Shown: positions 25,414 to 33,294 of the stretch, piece by piece
Layout: the number at the start of each line of letters is the position of its first letter
Position numbering within the stretch: the first letter of the stretch is position 1
Assembly: GCF_024228675.1 (NCBI RefSeq)
Contig: NZ_CP100463.1
Coordinates: 62,001-126,000, forward strand
Source: Salinigranum marinum
Lineage (GTDB): Archaea; Halobacteriota; Halobacteria; Halobacteriales; Haloferacaceae
Length of the DNA stretch: 64,000 bases
Direction of reading: 5' to 3'
Program-made: the position numbers and the translations under genes
Notes under the pieces: generated by a model
The model's database searches: none
What the model was told of the DNA's origin: nothing
Seen by the model: only the letters and a program-made list of their open reading frames with translations

Positions 25414-26757
25414 TCAGGTCGAACGGTGAGCCGGCTGATCCGGACGCGGACGCGGCGTCGACCCGTCCACGGAGCCGTTCCGAAGCGACGTCACCGTGGT
25501 GTCGACGCCCGCTCTGTGTTCCGACTCCGGCTCTGTCTCCGTCCGGGCCCGCGCACGAAGGTACGTCGCCAGGGCGTACGCCATCCAGGCCTGACACCAG
25601 CGCATGAGCGTCGTCCGGACGGTGTACAGGCGGTGTTTACGGTAGTAAAAGCGGCCGTCGCCGACGTAGAGGTTGTCGAGCGTCCAGTCGATGATCCGGC
25701 GGGCGAAGGCGAACTCGCCGGCCAGCGTGAACACCTCGATGCCGGTCGCCGCCGCGTGGATGTCGCGCGGGTACGAACTCGACTCGTCCCAGTTGGGTGC
25801 GCCCGAGGGCTCGAACAGTTCCTCCCGGAAGAACCGGAGCCCGTCGTCGAGGGTCTCGTCGTACCGGCCGTCGCCGACGACGTGACGGTACCGCAGATAC
25901 GAGCCGACGACGAACCCGTTGTGGTGGTTGTCCATCGAGAGGTGCGACGACGACGGCGGCTCCCGGTAGGCCCACCCTCCGACGTCCGTCTGGAGGTCGG
26001 CGATGTAGTCGAGGAGGTTCGTGGCGCGTTCGAGAAAGACGTCCTCGCCGAACTGCGCGTAGAGGTCGACGAAGAGCCGCGCGCCGAGCGCCCCGGCGTT
26101 GATCGTGTAGTACGTGTCGGGGTGGTTCATGTGGTAGTTGATCTTCGCGCCGCCGTCGATCGGCCGGTACGCTAGATCGGAGACCACGAAGTCGGCGGCG
26201 GTGCGTGCGACCGTCGGGTAGATCGGGTCGACGTCGGCGGCCGCCAACAGTGACTTCACCGCGAACGAGGTCGAGACGACGTCGGGGTCGTTCGGGTGGC
26301 CGCGCCCGTCGAGGTGCTGGATCTGGTGTTTGTGGCCCCCGCAGAACCCCGCGTAGCCGACGCTCCGGTTGGCGACGAGCCAGTCGTTGAGCGCGCGCAC
26401 CTCCGCCCGGTGGTCGACGTCCGCGGCGGCCTCCTCGCCGCTCAACTCGGCGCGGTACTGGTTCGCCAGCGCGAACAGCGCGGTGCCCTTGAAGTTCCGT
26501 CGCTTTTCGACGAGGAGGAGCGGCCGCAGGTTCACCGGCGGCCGCTTGACCAGTTCCTGGGTGGCCAGGTTCAGGTACTTGTTGTCGACTGGCAGCCACT
26601 GCAACAGCCGGCTACTCATCCCGTCTCCGTAGTCCCAGCCCGTGTAATCGCGGGTGCGCGCGTACTCGAGCGTCGCGTCGAGGACTTCGAGGAGGTCGGC
26701 GTCGGGGCCGACGTCGGCGGACCGCGAGACACGTCCGGAGGTCGGTCCAGTTGTCAT
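25414..26757 (-). CDS. haloarchaeal alpha/alpha-toroid-like protein of glycan clusters
   Basis: A 447-residue soluble protein. Successive amphipathic helix pairs (LLEVLDATLEYARTRDYTGWDYGDGMSS, then NLATQELVKRPPVNLRPLLLVEKRRNFKGTALFALANQY, INAGALGARLFVDLYAQFGE, and AAATGIEVFTLAGEFAFARRIIDWTLDNLYVGDGRFYYRKHRLYT) suggest an (alpha/alpha)6 toroid like glycoside hydrolases, lyases or epimerases. Conserved Asp, Trp and His residues (GWDYGDG, FCGGHKHQIQHLDG, NHHNGFVVGSY) would suit a carbohydrate-active site. Similar proteins are, to my memory, often mislabelled antibiotic ABC transporter permease; no membrane segments are present here. It has its own ATAACAA element 40 nt upstream. The C-terminal 45 residues are low-complexity. 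The reaction is unknown. Confidence 0.75.
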   Translation of the reverse strand: MTTGPTSGRVSRSADVGPDADLLEVLDATLEYARTRDYTGWDYGDGMSSRLLQWLPVDNKYLNLATQELVKRPPVNLRPLLLVEKRRNFKGTALFALANQYRAELSGEEAAADVDHRAEVRALNDWLVANRSVGYAGFCGGHKHQIQHLDGRGHPNDPDVVSTSFAVKSLLAAADVDPIYPTVARTAADFVVSDLAYRPIDGGAKINYHMNHPDTYYTINAGALGARLFVDLYAQFGEDVFLERATNLLDYIADLQTDVGGWAYREPPSSSHLSMDNHHNGFVVGSYLRYRHVVGDGRYDETLDDGLRFFREELFEPSGAPNWDESSSYPRDIHAAATGIEVFTLAGEFAFARRIIDWTLDNLYVGDGRFYYRKHRLYTVRTTLMRWCQAWMAYALATYLRARARTETEPESEHRAGVDTTVTSLRNGSVDGSTPRPRPDQPAHRST

Positions 26758-26797
26758 AACTGTGAACAAGCGAGTCCATGGAAACGACCGCCGGGCA

Positions 26798-26804
26798 TTG
26801 TTAT
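26798..26804 (-). promoter_or_regulatory. ATAACAA element of toroid-protein gene
   Basis: Minus-strand sequence gTATAACAATGCCC, 40 nt upstream of the ATG at 26757. Confidence 0.55.
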
Positions 26805-26832
26805 ACTCTCGTTACCCTAGTGGGGGCGGCGC

Positions 26833-27831
26833 TCACCGCGCGACGAGTCGGTACGCGGACTTCGCCAGCTCCATCCCGATCCCGCCCGACTCGACCGTGT
26901 AGTACGGGACGAGCCGGCCGCCGAACTTCCGTTTGTAGTCGCAGATTCGCTCGGTGTTCGCCCCCACGAGGTCGTACTGGGTCACGTCCGAGAGTTCGGG
27001 CGCGTCGATCACGTCGCGGATGACCCGCCAGTGCAAGAGCGTGTTGACGCTGACGCCGTCGTAGGTGGCGCTGGCACCGCCCTGCCAGTAGTACGCCGTC
27101 CCGTCGGAGACGAGGACGAGCATCCCGCTGAGGTAGTCGCCGTCGGCGTCGCGGGCGACGTAGACCCGGCAGTCGTCGTCGAGCGCGCCGACCAGGTCAC
27201 GGACGAACGGCCACCGGAGGGGCGACGGCTCGTCCTGTTCGTCGTACCGGGCTGTGACCGACTCGCAGATCTCCCGTGCGCCCGCGCGTCCCTCGACGTC
27301 GATGGTGACGTCGACGTCCTCGTCGATCTCTCGCCGCAGGCTCTTCGAGAACGGTCGCATCGCCTCCTCGGGGGTCACGTCGGCGAGATCGAGCACGTAC
27401 GTAAAGCGCGGCTGGAGGTCGAAGCCCCGCCAGACGAACGGCCGAGGGTCGGTGTAGTCAGCCGAACAGACGATCCGAAACAGCGTCAGCGAGGTGTCGG
27501 CGTCGAGGGTGTCGAGCAGCCCCTCGACGAAGCGGCGGTTGACGAGTTCGGCCGTCCGGCGCTTCGGGCTGTTGGGCATGAGCACCGGCCCGAGGCGGTG
27601 GACGCCCATCGACGGGGGCGGGGAGACGACGAGCCGACCGGGTCGGCGCTGTTGTTCGAACACTGGGCAGAGCGCGACCGGGTTGTCGCCTTTGAATCCG
27701 CCGAACAGCCGGAGTCTCCCCCGCGCGTGCTGGTCGAGCACGCGGAGCGCCGGGGTCGTGTGGAACACCTCGACGCCGCTCGCCGGGAGGTACTCGTCCC
27801 ATTCGGACAGTGAGAGTTCTTCAACGTTCAT
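26833..27831 (-). CDS. FemAB/GNAT family acyl- or aminoacyltransferase-like protein (copy 2)
   Basis: A 332-residue protein with the same double-GNAT architecture as the 24303-25322 gene but well diverged. Shared signatures include GGFKGDNPVALCPVFEQQ, FRIVCSADYTDPRPFVWRGFDL, MRPFSKSLRREIDE, YYWQGGASATYDGVSVNTLLHW and the C-terminal QYDLVGANTERICDYKRKFGGRLVPYY. The start ATG (27831) was chosen because it lies 32 nt from an ATAACAA element; a longer open frame upstream overlaps that element. It lies downstream of the deacetylase gene on the same strand, but has its own promoter element. It probably modifies surface sugars with an acyl or amino acid group (inference). Confidence 0.85.
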   Translation of the reverse strand: MNVEELSLSEWDEYLPASGVEVFHTTPALRVLDQHARGRLRLFGGFKGDNPVALCPVFEQQRRPGRLVVSPPPSMGVHRLGPVLMPNSPKRRTAELVNRRFVEGLLDTLDADTSLTLFRIVCSADYTDPRPFVWRGFDLQPRFTYVLDLADVTPEEAMRPFSKSLRREIDEDVDVTIDVEGRAGAREICESVTARYDEQDEPSPLRWPFVRDLVGALDDDCRVYVARDADGDYLSGMLVLVSDGTAYYWQGGASATYDGVSVNTLLHWRVIRDVIDAPELSDVTQYDLVGANTERICDYKRKFGGRLVPYYTVESGGIGMELAKSAYRLVAR

Positions 27832-27863
27832 TCCGTCACCACGCAAGGCGGCTGATACGGGCT

Positions 27864-27870
27864 TTGTTAT
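27864..27870 (-). promoter_or_regulatory. ATAACAA element of second FemAB-like gene
   Basis: Minus-strand sequence ggATAACAAAGCCC, 32 nt upstream of the ATG at 27831 and only 7 nt beyond the stop codon of the upstream deacetylase gene. Confidence 0.6.
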
Positions 27871-27877
27871 CCAGTTC

Positions 27878-28768
27878 CTACGCGAACGCGGGGCGTGAGA
27901 GTCGCTCCGGCCCGAGCGACTCATACAGTTCCCCCGGCGGTCCGACCCACGCACCTCGCTCTTTGGCCTGCTCGACGAGATGCCGGTAGAGCCGGCCGAA
28001 GCCGGGGAACTCCTGCTCGTTGAAAAAGCGCGGGTGCCACAGCACCGTCATCACGGCGTCGTTGTCGGCCGCCTCCTCGACGAGCCGGTCGCACTCGGTG
28101 GCGGCGCGCTCGAACGACTCGCCCGGGTCGGGGAGTGCGACCTCCATCGCGGTCAGCGGAAAGGTGACGAACTCGTCGTCGAACGGCCGGTGGACGCCGT
28201 ACCCGTTCGCGAAGCCGTACTCCGTCGCCGAGCCCAGGCTCGCGTCGTAGTTGAACCCGAGCTCGCGCTGGGCGCGCCAGGTGTCGGTCCCGTCGAGATT
28301 CAGGTAATGCTGGCGGACGCCGTCGACGCCGTGGCCGAGCACCGATTCGAGCACCCGCGTCTCCGACGCCAGCCGGTCGGGGTCGGCGTACGAGCCGTAC
28401 GAGCCGTGGAGTCCCACCTCCCACCCTCCCTCGTCGAGCGCGTGGATCACGTCGACGATCTCCGGCCGCGCGAGGTCGTAGCGGCCGAGATGCTGGATCC
28501 ACCGGGTCGGATCGGTCCACACCGACGGCCCCTGCCCGAACAGATGCGGCTCGTTGAGGAAGTAGAACGCCGACCGCACGCCCAGTTCGTCTTCGAGGCG
28601 CATGATCCGCTCGAACTGCCAGTACGGCCGCGTCCCCGGCCGCAGGCTGGTCAGGTGGGCGGGGTCACGCTCGGCGAGCGCGTAGTACGCCGACTGCGCC
28701 CACGTCTTGTACGGCCGGTCGACGTCGTGGGTCAGACAGAGGGCGAACGAGTGGTCGGGATCAGGCAT
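27878..28768 (-). CDS. polysaccharide-deacetylase-like protein
   Basis: A 296-residue protein of the NodB-like polysaccharide deacetylase superfamily. The first motif is ALCLTHDVDRPYKTW (HDVD takes the place of the TxDD metal motif). It continues with GVRSAFYFLNEPHLFGQG, EVGLHGSYGSYADPDRLASE (the H-x-S-Y metal-binding motif), GVRQHYLNLDG and VMTVLWHPRFFN. It may remove acetyl groups from an N-acetylated sugar or act on a lipid-linked glycan. It overlaps the wecB/wbpI-type gene by 8 nt and ends the operon. Confidence 0.85.
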   Translation of the reverse strand: MPDPDHSFALCLTHDVDRPYKTWAQSAYYALAERDPAHLTSLRPGTRPYWQFERIMRLEDELGVRSAFYFLNEPHLFGQGPSVWTDPTRWIQHLGRYDLARPEIVDVIHALDEGGWEVGLHGSYGSYADPDRLASETRVLESVLGHGVDGVRQHYLNLDGTDTWRAQRELGFNYDASLGSATEYGFANGYGVHRPFDDEFVTFPLTAMEVALPDPGESFERAATECDRLVEEAADNDAVMTVLWHPRFFNEQEFPGFGRLYRHLVEQAKERGAWVGPPGELYESLGPERLSRPAFA

Positions 28769-29837
28769 CGGCGAGCGCCTCCACGATCCGCGCGGCCGCG
28801 TCGCCGTCGCCGTAGGGGTCGGGCGACGACGACGGGACGCGGCGCTCGGCGAGCGCCGCCCGGATCGCGTCGGCCGACGCCCCCACGAGCGTGTTCCAGC
28901 CCGCCTCGACCGTCTCGATCCACTCGGTCTCCTCGCGGAGCGTGACGCAGACCGTCCCGAGAAAGAGCGCCTCCTTCTGGACGCCCCCCGAGTCCGTGGC
29001 GACGCGGGCGGCCCCGTCGAGCAAGTCGACGAACTCGAGATAGCCGACCGGCTCGATGACGGTCAGCGCCTCCGTGGCCCGCTCCCAGAGACCGTACTCC
29101 CGCAGCGCCGCCTCGGTCCGGGGGTGGACGGGGAACACGACCGGGTACGGCGCGTCCGCCAGCCCCGCGAGGATTTCCTCCAGGCGGTCGGGATCGCCCG
29201 TGTTCGCGGCGCGGTGGACGGTGGCGAGGACGTACTCGCCCGGGCGCAGTCCGAGGTCGACGCGGACGGTCGCGACCTCGATCGCCCGCTCGCGAACGTC
29301 GACGAGCGCGTCGTACATCACGTCGCCCGTGTTCCAGACGCCCTCGTCGATCCCCTCGCCCCGCAGCGTCTCCACGGCGCGCTCACACGGCGCACAGCAG
29401 ACGTCGGCGAGGTGGTCGGCCATCACCCGGTTGCGCTCTTCGGGCATCTCCCAGTCGCCGCTCCGGAGCCCCGCCTCGACGTGGACGAGCGGCGTCGACC
29501 GCATCGACGCCACCAGCGCGCCCGCGAGCGTCGAGTTGGTGTCGCCGTAGACGAGCGCGGCGTCCGGCGCTTCGGCCTCGAACACGTCGTTCAACTCCGT
29601 CATCATGCGAGCGACCTGTACCGGGTGGGGCGCGGAGCCGACCCCGAGGTTGTACGCCGGGACCGGCAGGTCGAGTTCGTCGAAGAACACGCCGGAGAGT
29701 TCGTCGTCGTAGTGTTGGCCCGTGTGCACGAGCACCTCGTCGTGGGCGCCCTTGAGCCGTCGCGAGACGGGGAACGCCTTCACGAACTGCGGGCGCGCGC
29801 CGACGATCGTGAGCACGCGGCGGCGGTCAGTCGTCAC
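28761..29837 (-). CDS. wecB: non-hydrolysing UDP-N-acetylglucosamine 2-epimerase (WecB/WbpI type)
   Basis: A 358-residue GT-B-fold epimerase with the full family set. N-terminal VLTIVGARPQFVKAFPVSR is followed by HTGQHYDDELSG, VYGDTNSTLAGALVAS, HVEAGLRSGDWEMPEERNRVMADHLAD, TVHRAANTGD and RVATDSGGVQKEALFLG. It would convert UDP-GlcNAc to UDP-ManNAc or, given the neighbours, UDP-GlcNAc(3NAc)A to UDP-ManNAc(3NAc)A as WbpI does. The GTG at 29837 overlaps the end of the glycosyltransferase gene by 11 nt, typical of translational coupling; an in-frame GTG at 29816 is an alternative. It lies in the middle of a six-gene operon. Confidence 0.95.
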   Translation of the reverse strand: MTTDRRRVLTIVGARPQFVKAFPVSRRLKGAHDEVLVHTGQHYDDELSGVFFDELDLPVPAYNLGVGSAPHPVQVARMMTELNDVFEAEAPDAALVYGDTNSTLAGALVASMRSTPLVHVEAGLRSGDWEMPEERNRVMADHLADVCCAPCERAVETLRGEGIDEGVWNTGDVMYDALVDVRERAIEVATVRVDLGLRPGEYVLATVHRAANTGDPDRLEEILAGLADAPYPVVFPVHPRTEAALREYGLWERATEALTVIEPVGYLEFVDLLDGAARVATDSGGVQKEALFLGTVCVTLREETEWIETVEAGWNTLVGASADAIRAALAERRVPSSSPDPYGDGDAAARIVEALADA

Positions 29838-30825
29838 GGTCGACCACCACGTGGAGCGAATCGTTCGCCTGCACGTCGAACGCCATCGCGAGCAGGGCGG
29901 CGAGCCCGCTCGTGAGGCCGAGGAGCACCAACGCGGGCCACTCGGCTGGGCCGGTATCACGGCTACGCACCGCCTGCAGGCCCTGGACGGCCCACGTGAG
30001 CATCCCGACGACACTCAGGACGTACAGCCCGACGAGCGGGTGGAACTCCCGGACGAGATACCGTCCTCTGAGCCGCCAGAGGAACCCCGACAGCAGCAGC
30101 CGCGACAGCCGTGGGACGAACGAGCGGTACCGGATCCCGCTCCGCTCCTCCCCGTAGATGGCCGGGATCGACACGTCGGCGACCGGGAGCCGCGCGACGT
30201 TGAGCGCCACCAGCAGGTCGTTGCGGAAGCCGTAGCCGTCGTAGAGGCGGTCGAGGTCGATCGTCTCGAGGGCGTGGCGGGAGATCGCCGTGTAGCCGTT
30301 CTGCGAGTCCATCAGCGTCCAGTAGCCGCTCGCCACGCGCGTGAGCCCGGTGAGGAGCGCGTTGCCGAACAGCCGCCACCGCGACATCCCGTCCCTGTGG
30401 CTGGGCGACAGCAGGCGGTTCCCCTTCGCGTACGCCGCGCGGCCGGCGACGAGCGGATCGAGCAGCCGATTCAGCATCTCGGGGTCCATCTGCCCGTCGC
30501 CGTCCATCACGGCGACGACGTCCATCCCGTCGGCGTGGGCACGCCGGTAGCCCGTCCTGATCGCCGCGCCGACCCCCTGGTTGGTCTCGTGACGTAGGGG
30601 GACGACGCGAACGTCCGCGTCCGAGCCCCCGTCGGCCACGGTGGCGACCGCGTCTCTCGTGGAGGCCGCACGCTCCGTCAGCACCTCCCAGGTCTCGTCT
30701 GTCGACGCGTCGTCGACCGGGTACACCCGATCGACGAACGTCGGCAGGGTGTCGATGACCTCCCCGACGAACGGTGCCTCGTTGTGCGCCGGCACCACCA
30801 CGCCGACCGTGTGGTTACGATACAT
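29827..30825 (-). CDS. GT2 family glycosyltransferase with C-terminal TM helices
   Basis: A 332-residue membrane-bound GT-A enzyme of the dolichol-phosphate-sugar synthase type. VGVVVPAHNEAPFVGEVIDTLP opens the catalytic domain; nucleotide-binding Asp residues are in YPVDDASTDETW, and VVAVMDGDGQMDP contains the DxD motif. NGYTAISRHALETIDLDRLYDGYGFRNDLLVALNVA follows. Two C-terminal hydrophobic segments (about 265-285 and 298-318) anchor it in the membrane. It would load a sugar onto a polyprenyl phosphate or a growing lipid-linked glycan on the cytoplasmic face. It overlaps both neighbours by 11 nt in the same operon. Confidence 0.93.
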   Translation of the reverse strand: MYRNHTVGVVVPAHNEAPFVGEVIDTLPTFVDRVYPVDDASTDETWEVLTERAASTRDAVATVADGGSDADVRVVPLRHETNQGVGAAIRTGYRRAHADGMDVVAVMDGDGQMDPEMLNRLLDPLVAGRAAYAKGNRLLSPSHRDGMSRWRLFGNALLTGLTRVASGYWTLMDSQNGYTAISRHALETIDLDRLYDGYGFRNDLLVALNVARLPVADVSIPAIYGEERSGIRYRSFVPRLSRLLLSGFLWRLRGRYLVREFHPLVGLYVLSVVGMLTWAVQGLQAVRSRDTGPAEWPALVLLGLTSGLAALLAMAFDVQANDSLHVVVDRDD

Positions 30826-32302
30826 CGGTCCACCCCCCGTCGTCGGCGTCGGTGGTGGTGTCGGTGCTGGCGTCTGGTTCGTCGAGCGACCGGGGCGGTT
30901 CGCGCCCCCCGATCGTCAACACCTCGTGGTCGACGTCGTCGAGCCCGGGGAGGCCGCGCCCGTCGATCACGAGCAGGTCGTCGAAGCGGTCCCACTCGAT
31001 GGTGGCGAACTCGGGATGGGCGGTCGCGACGACCACGCCGTCGAGCCCCATCCCGGGGAGCTCCGACAGTCGGGCCGTCGAGAACGCGGGCGACCGCACG
31101 CCGCCGTCGACCCGTACGTCGACCTCCACGTCGAGGTCGCGCTCGACGTCCACGTCGACGTACGGGTCGACGGCGACCACGTCGGCTCCCCGACGGATCA
31201 ACTGCTCCGCGACGGCCAGCCCCGGCGACTCGCTCTTCTCCGCGACGCCCGGCCGGTACGCGACGCCGAGGACGGCGATCCGGGCGGTCTCGACCGACCG
31301 TCCCCGCTCTCCGAGCCGCCGAGTGAGCGTCTCGACGGTGAACTCGGGCATGGTGTGGTTCACCCACCGCGCGGTTCGGATCAGCGGCGTATCGGCCGAG
31401 ACGCTGGCCATGAGGAAGTGGGGGTAGTACGGGATGCAGTGGCCCCCGACGCCGACGCCCGGGCGGTGTAAGTCACAGAACGGCTGGGTGTTGGCGGCGG
31501 AGATGGCAGCGTTGGCGCTCACGCCGAACTCCTCGGTGAACCGGGCCAGTTCGTTGGCGAGGGCGATGTTGACGTCGCGGTAGACGCCCTCGAACAGCTT
31601 GACGCACTCGGCGGTGGTCGCGTCGGCGGTCTCGATGACGCGGTTCGTCGTGAGTTCGTCGTAGACGAGCGCCGCCGCCCGCGTCGCCTCGTCGTCGGTC
31701 CCCCCGACGATCTTCGGGTACGCGCCGGAGATGTCACGGATCGCGCGCCCGCTCGACGTGCGCTCGGGACAGAACGCTACTCCGAAGGAGTCGTCCCGGA
31801 GGCCGCTCGCGTCGGCGAGCGTCGGCTCGACCACCCCGGCGGCGGTGCCCGGCGGGACGGTCGACTCGACGACGACGAGGTCGCCGGGATCGAGCCCGCC
31901 GGCGATGGGTTCGAGGACGCTCTCGACCGCCGAGAGGTCCGGATCGCGCGACGCGTCGAGCCGCGTCGGCACCACGACGACGTGGAGTCGGGCGTCGGCC
32001 GCCGCCGCGTGGGCGTCGAGGGTGGCACGGAGCGCGCCCTCCGCGACCAGCACCTCGACGAACGTGTCGAGGTACGGCTCGTTGTCGACGGGGCTCTCGC
32101 CGTCTTCGACCGCCGCGACGACCGCCGGGTCGACGTCGACGCCAGTCACTTCCCCGGTCGCCTCGGCGAAGACGGCAGCCAGCGGGAGCCCGATCTTGCC
32201 CAGCCCGTACACCGCGACGGGGAACTCGCCGGCGGCGAACGCCTCGCGCTGGGCCGGCTCCTCGTCGACGCTCCCGTACAGCGGCGGTGACTGGCGGCTC
32301 AT
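30815..32302 (-). CDS. wecC: nucleotide-sugar 6-dehydrogenase (WecC/WbpA type)
   Basis: A 495-residue UDP-sugar dehydrogenase. It has an NAD-binding GLGKIGLP loop (33-40), central VVVESTVPPGT, CPERTSSGRAIRDISGAYPKIVGG, and the catalytic Cys289 in GVGVGGHCIPYYP; UDP-binding C-terminal parts include GVAYRPGVAEKSESPG. It oxidises C6 of a UDP-HexNAc to the uronic acid: UDP-ManNAc as WecC, or UDP-GlcNAc as WbpA. With the Gfo/Idh, aminotransferase, acetyltransferase and epimerase genes of this locus, the WbpA-like role is attractive. It overlaps the Gfo/Idh gene by 4 nt (ATGA) and the GT2 gene by 11 nt. Confidence 0.93.
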   Translation of the reverse strand: MSRQSPPLYGSVDEEPAQREAFAAGEFPVAVYGLGKIGLPLAAVFAEATGEVTGVDVDPAVVAAVEDGESPVDNEPYLDTFVEVLVAEGALRATLDAHAAAADARLHVVVVPTRLDASRDPDLSAVESVLEPIAGGLDPGDLVVVESTVPPGTAAGVVEPTLADASGLRDDSFGVAFCPERTSSGRAIRDISGAYPKIVGGTDDEATRAAALVYDELTTNRVIETADATTAECVKLFEGVYRDVNIALANELARFTEEFGVSANAAISAANTQPFCDLHRPGVGVGGHCIPYYPHFLMASVSADTPLIRTARWVNHTMPEFTVETLTRRLGERGRSVETARIAVLGVAYRPGVAEKSESPGLAVAEQLIRRGADVVAVDPYVDVDVERDLDVEVDVRVDGGVRSPAFSTARLSELPGMGLDGVVVATAHPEFATIEWDRFDDLLVIDGRGLPGLDDVDHEVLTIGGREPPRSLDEPDASTDTTTDADDGGWTDVS

Positions 32303-33294
32303 TCGGGCACCACCTCCACCGGGAGCCGCCCCGTCGCGAGTTCGTCGATCCGGGTGGCGAGTTCGAGCGCCCGGAGGCCGTCCTCGCCCGTCACTGCCGG
32401 GGGAGCCCCGGTCCGGACCGCCTCGACGAACGCCGACAGCTCGCGTTTCAGCGGCTCGCCGTTGTCGATCGTCGGCTGCTCGACGACGCTCTCGTGTCGG
32501 TATCGGAGCGAGCCGTCGGTCTGGACGTACGAGGGGAGCGACCGGCGGTGGATCCGGACCGACTGGTCGATGTAGTCGAGGACGATCCAGCAGTCCTCGG
32601 CGGTGATCACGAGTTCGCGGACCTTCCGCTGGGTGACGCGGCTGGCCGTCAGGTTCGCGACGACGCCGTCGTCGAACTGGAGGGTCGCCGTGACGTGGCG
32701 GTTGTCACACGCGCCGACCGCGGTGAGTCCCTCGATCTCCCCGTCGACGAGCGACAACAGCACGTCGATGTCGTGGATCATCAGGTCGATCGCCACGCTC
32801 TCGGTGACGGCGCGGTCGACCGGCGGGCCCAGCCGTCTGGCGTCGATCGCGATGACGTCGAGGTCGGCGAGGACGTCGCCCAGCGCCTCCACGGCGGGGT
32901 TGAACCGTTCGACGTGGCCGACCTGGAGCGTGACGTCCGCCGCCCGTGCGCGCTCGATGAGGTCGCGTCCCGCCGCGAGGTCGTCGACGAGCGGCTTCTC
33001 GATCAGGACGTCGACCCCCGCGTCGACGGCCGCCCGGGCCACGGGCGCGTGCGCCGGGGTCGGAACGACGATCGACACCGCATCGACGCGGTCGATCAGC
33101 TCCGCCTGGTCCAGCGCCCGCGTCCCGTGCTCGGCGGCGACCTCGACCGCTCGCTCGTGGTCGGCGTCGGTGACGCCCACAAGTTCGACGCCCGGGTGTT
33201 CGGTGTAGATCCGGACGTGGTGGCGGCCCATCCGGCCGACGCCGACTACGCCCACCCGGATCCGCTCGCCCGCCGCCCGTTGGCGCTCACTCAT
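32299..33294 (-). CDS. Gfo/Idh/MocA oxidoreductase (WbpB-like)
   Basis: A 331-residue two-domain dehydrogenase. The Rossmann domain starts IRVGVVGVGRMGRHHVRIY, and the family's IEKPLVDDL motif (EKP) is at about residue 99. It is followed by VTLQVGHVERFNPAVEAL and SVAIDLMIHDIDVLLSLVD, with the catalytic His-Asp region. Members with a GHVERFNPA segment occur in polysaccharide clusters and oxidise C3 of UDP-HexNAc uronic acids (WbpB/WlbA); this is the predicted role here. It overlaps the aminotransferase gene by 8 nt and wecC by 4 nt, so the order fits the enzymatic order of the pathway. Confidence 0.92.
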   Translation of the reverse strand: MSERQRAAGERIRVGVVGVGRMGRHHVRIYTEHPGVELVGVTDADHERAVEVAAEHGTRALDQAELIDRVDAVSIVVPTPAHAPVARAAVDAGVDVLIEKPLVDDLAAGRDLIERARAADVTLQVGHVERFNPAVEALGDVLADLDVIAIDARRLGPPVDRAVTESVAIDLMIHDIDVLLSLVDGEIEGLTAVGACDNRHVTATLQFDDGVVANLTASRVTQRKVRELVITAEDCWIVLDYIDQSVRIHRRSLPSYVQTDGSLRYRHESVVEQPTIDNGEPLKRELSAFVEAVRTGAPPAVTGEDGLRALELATRIDELATGRLPVEVVPE

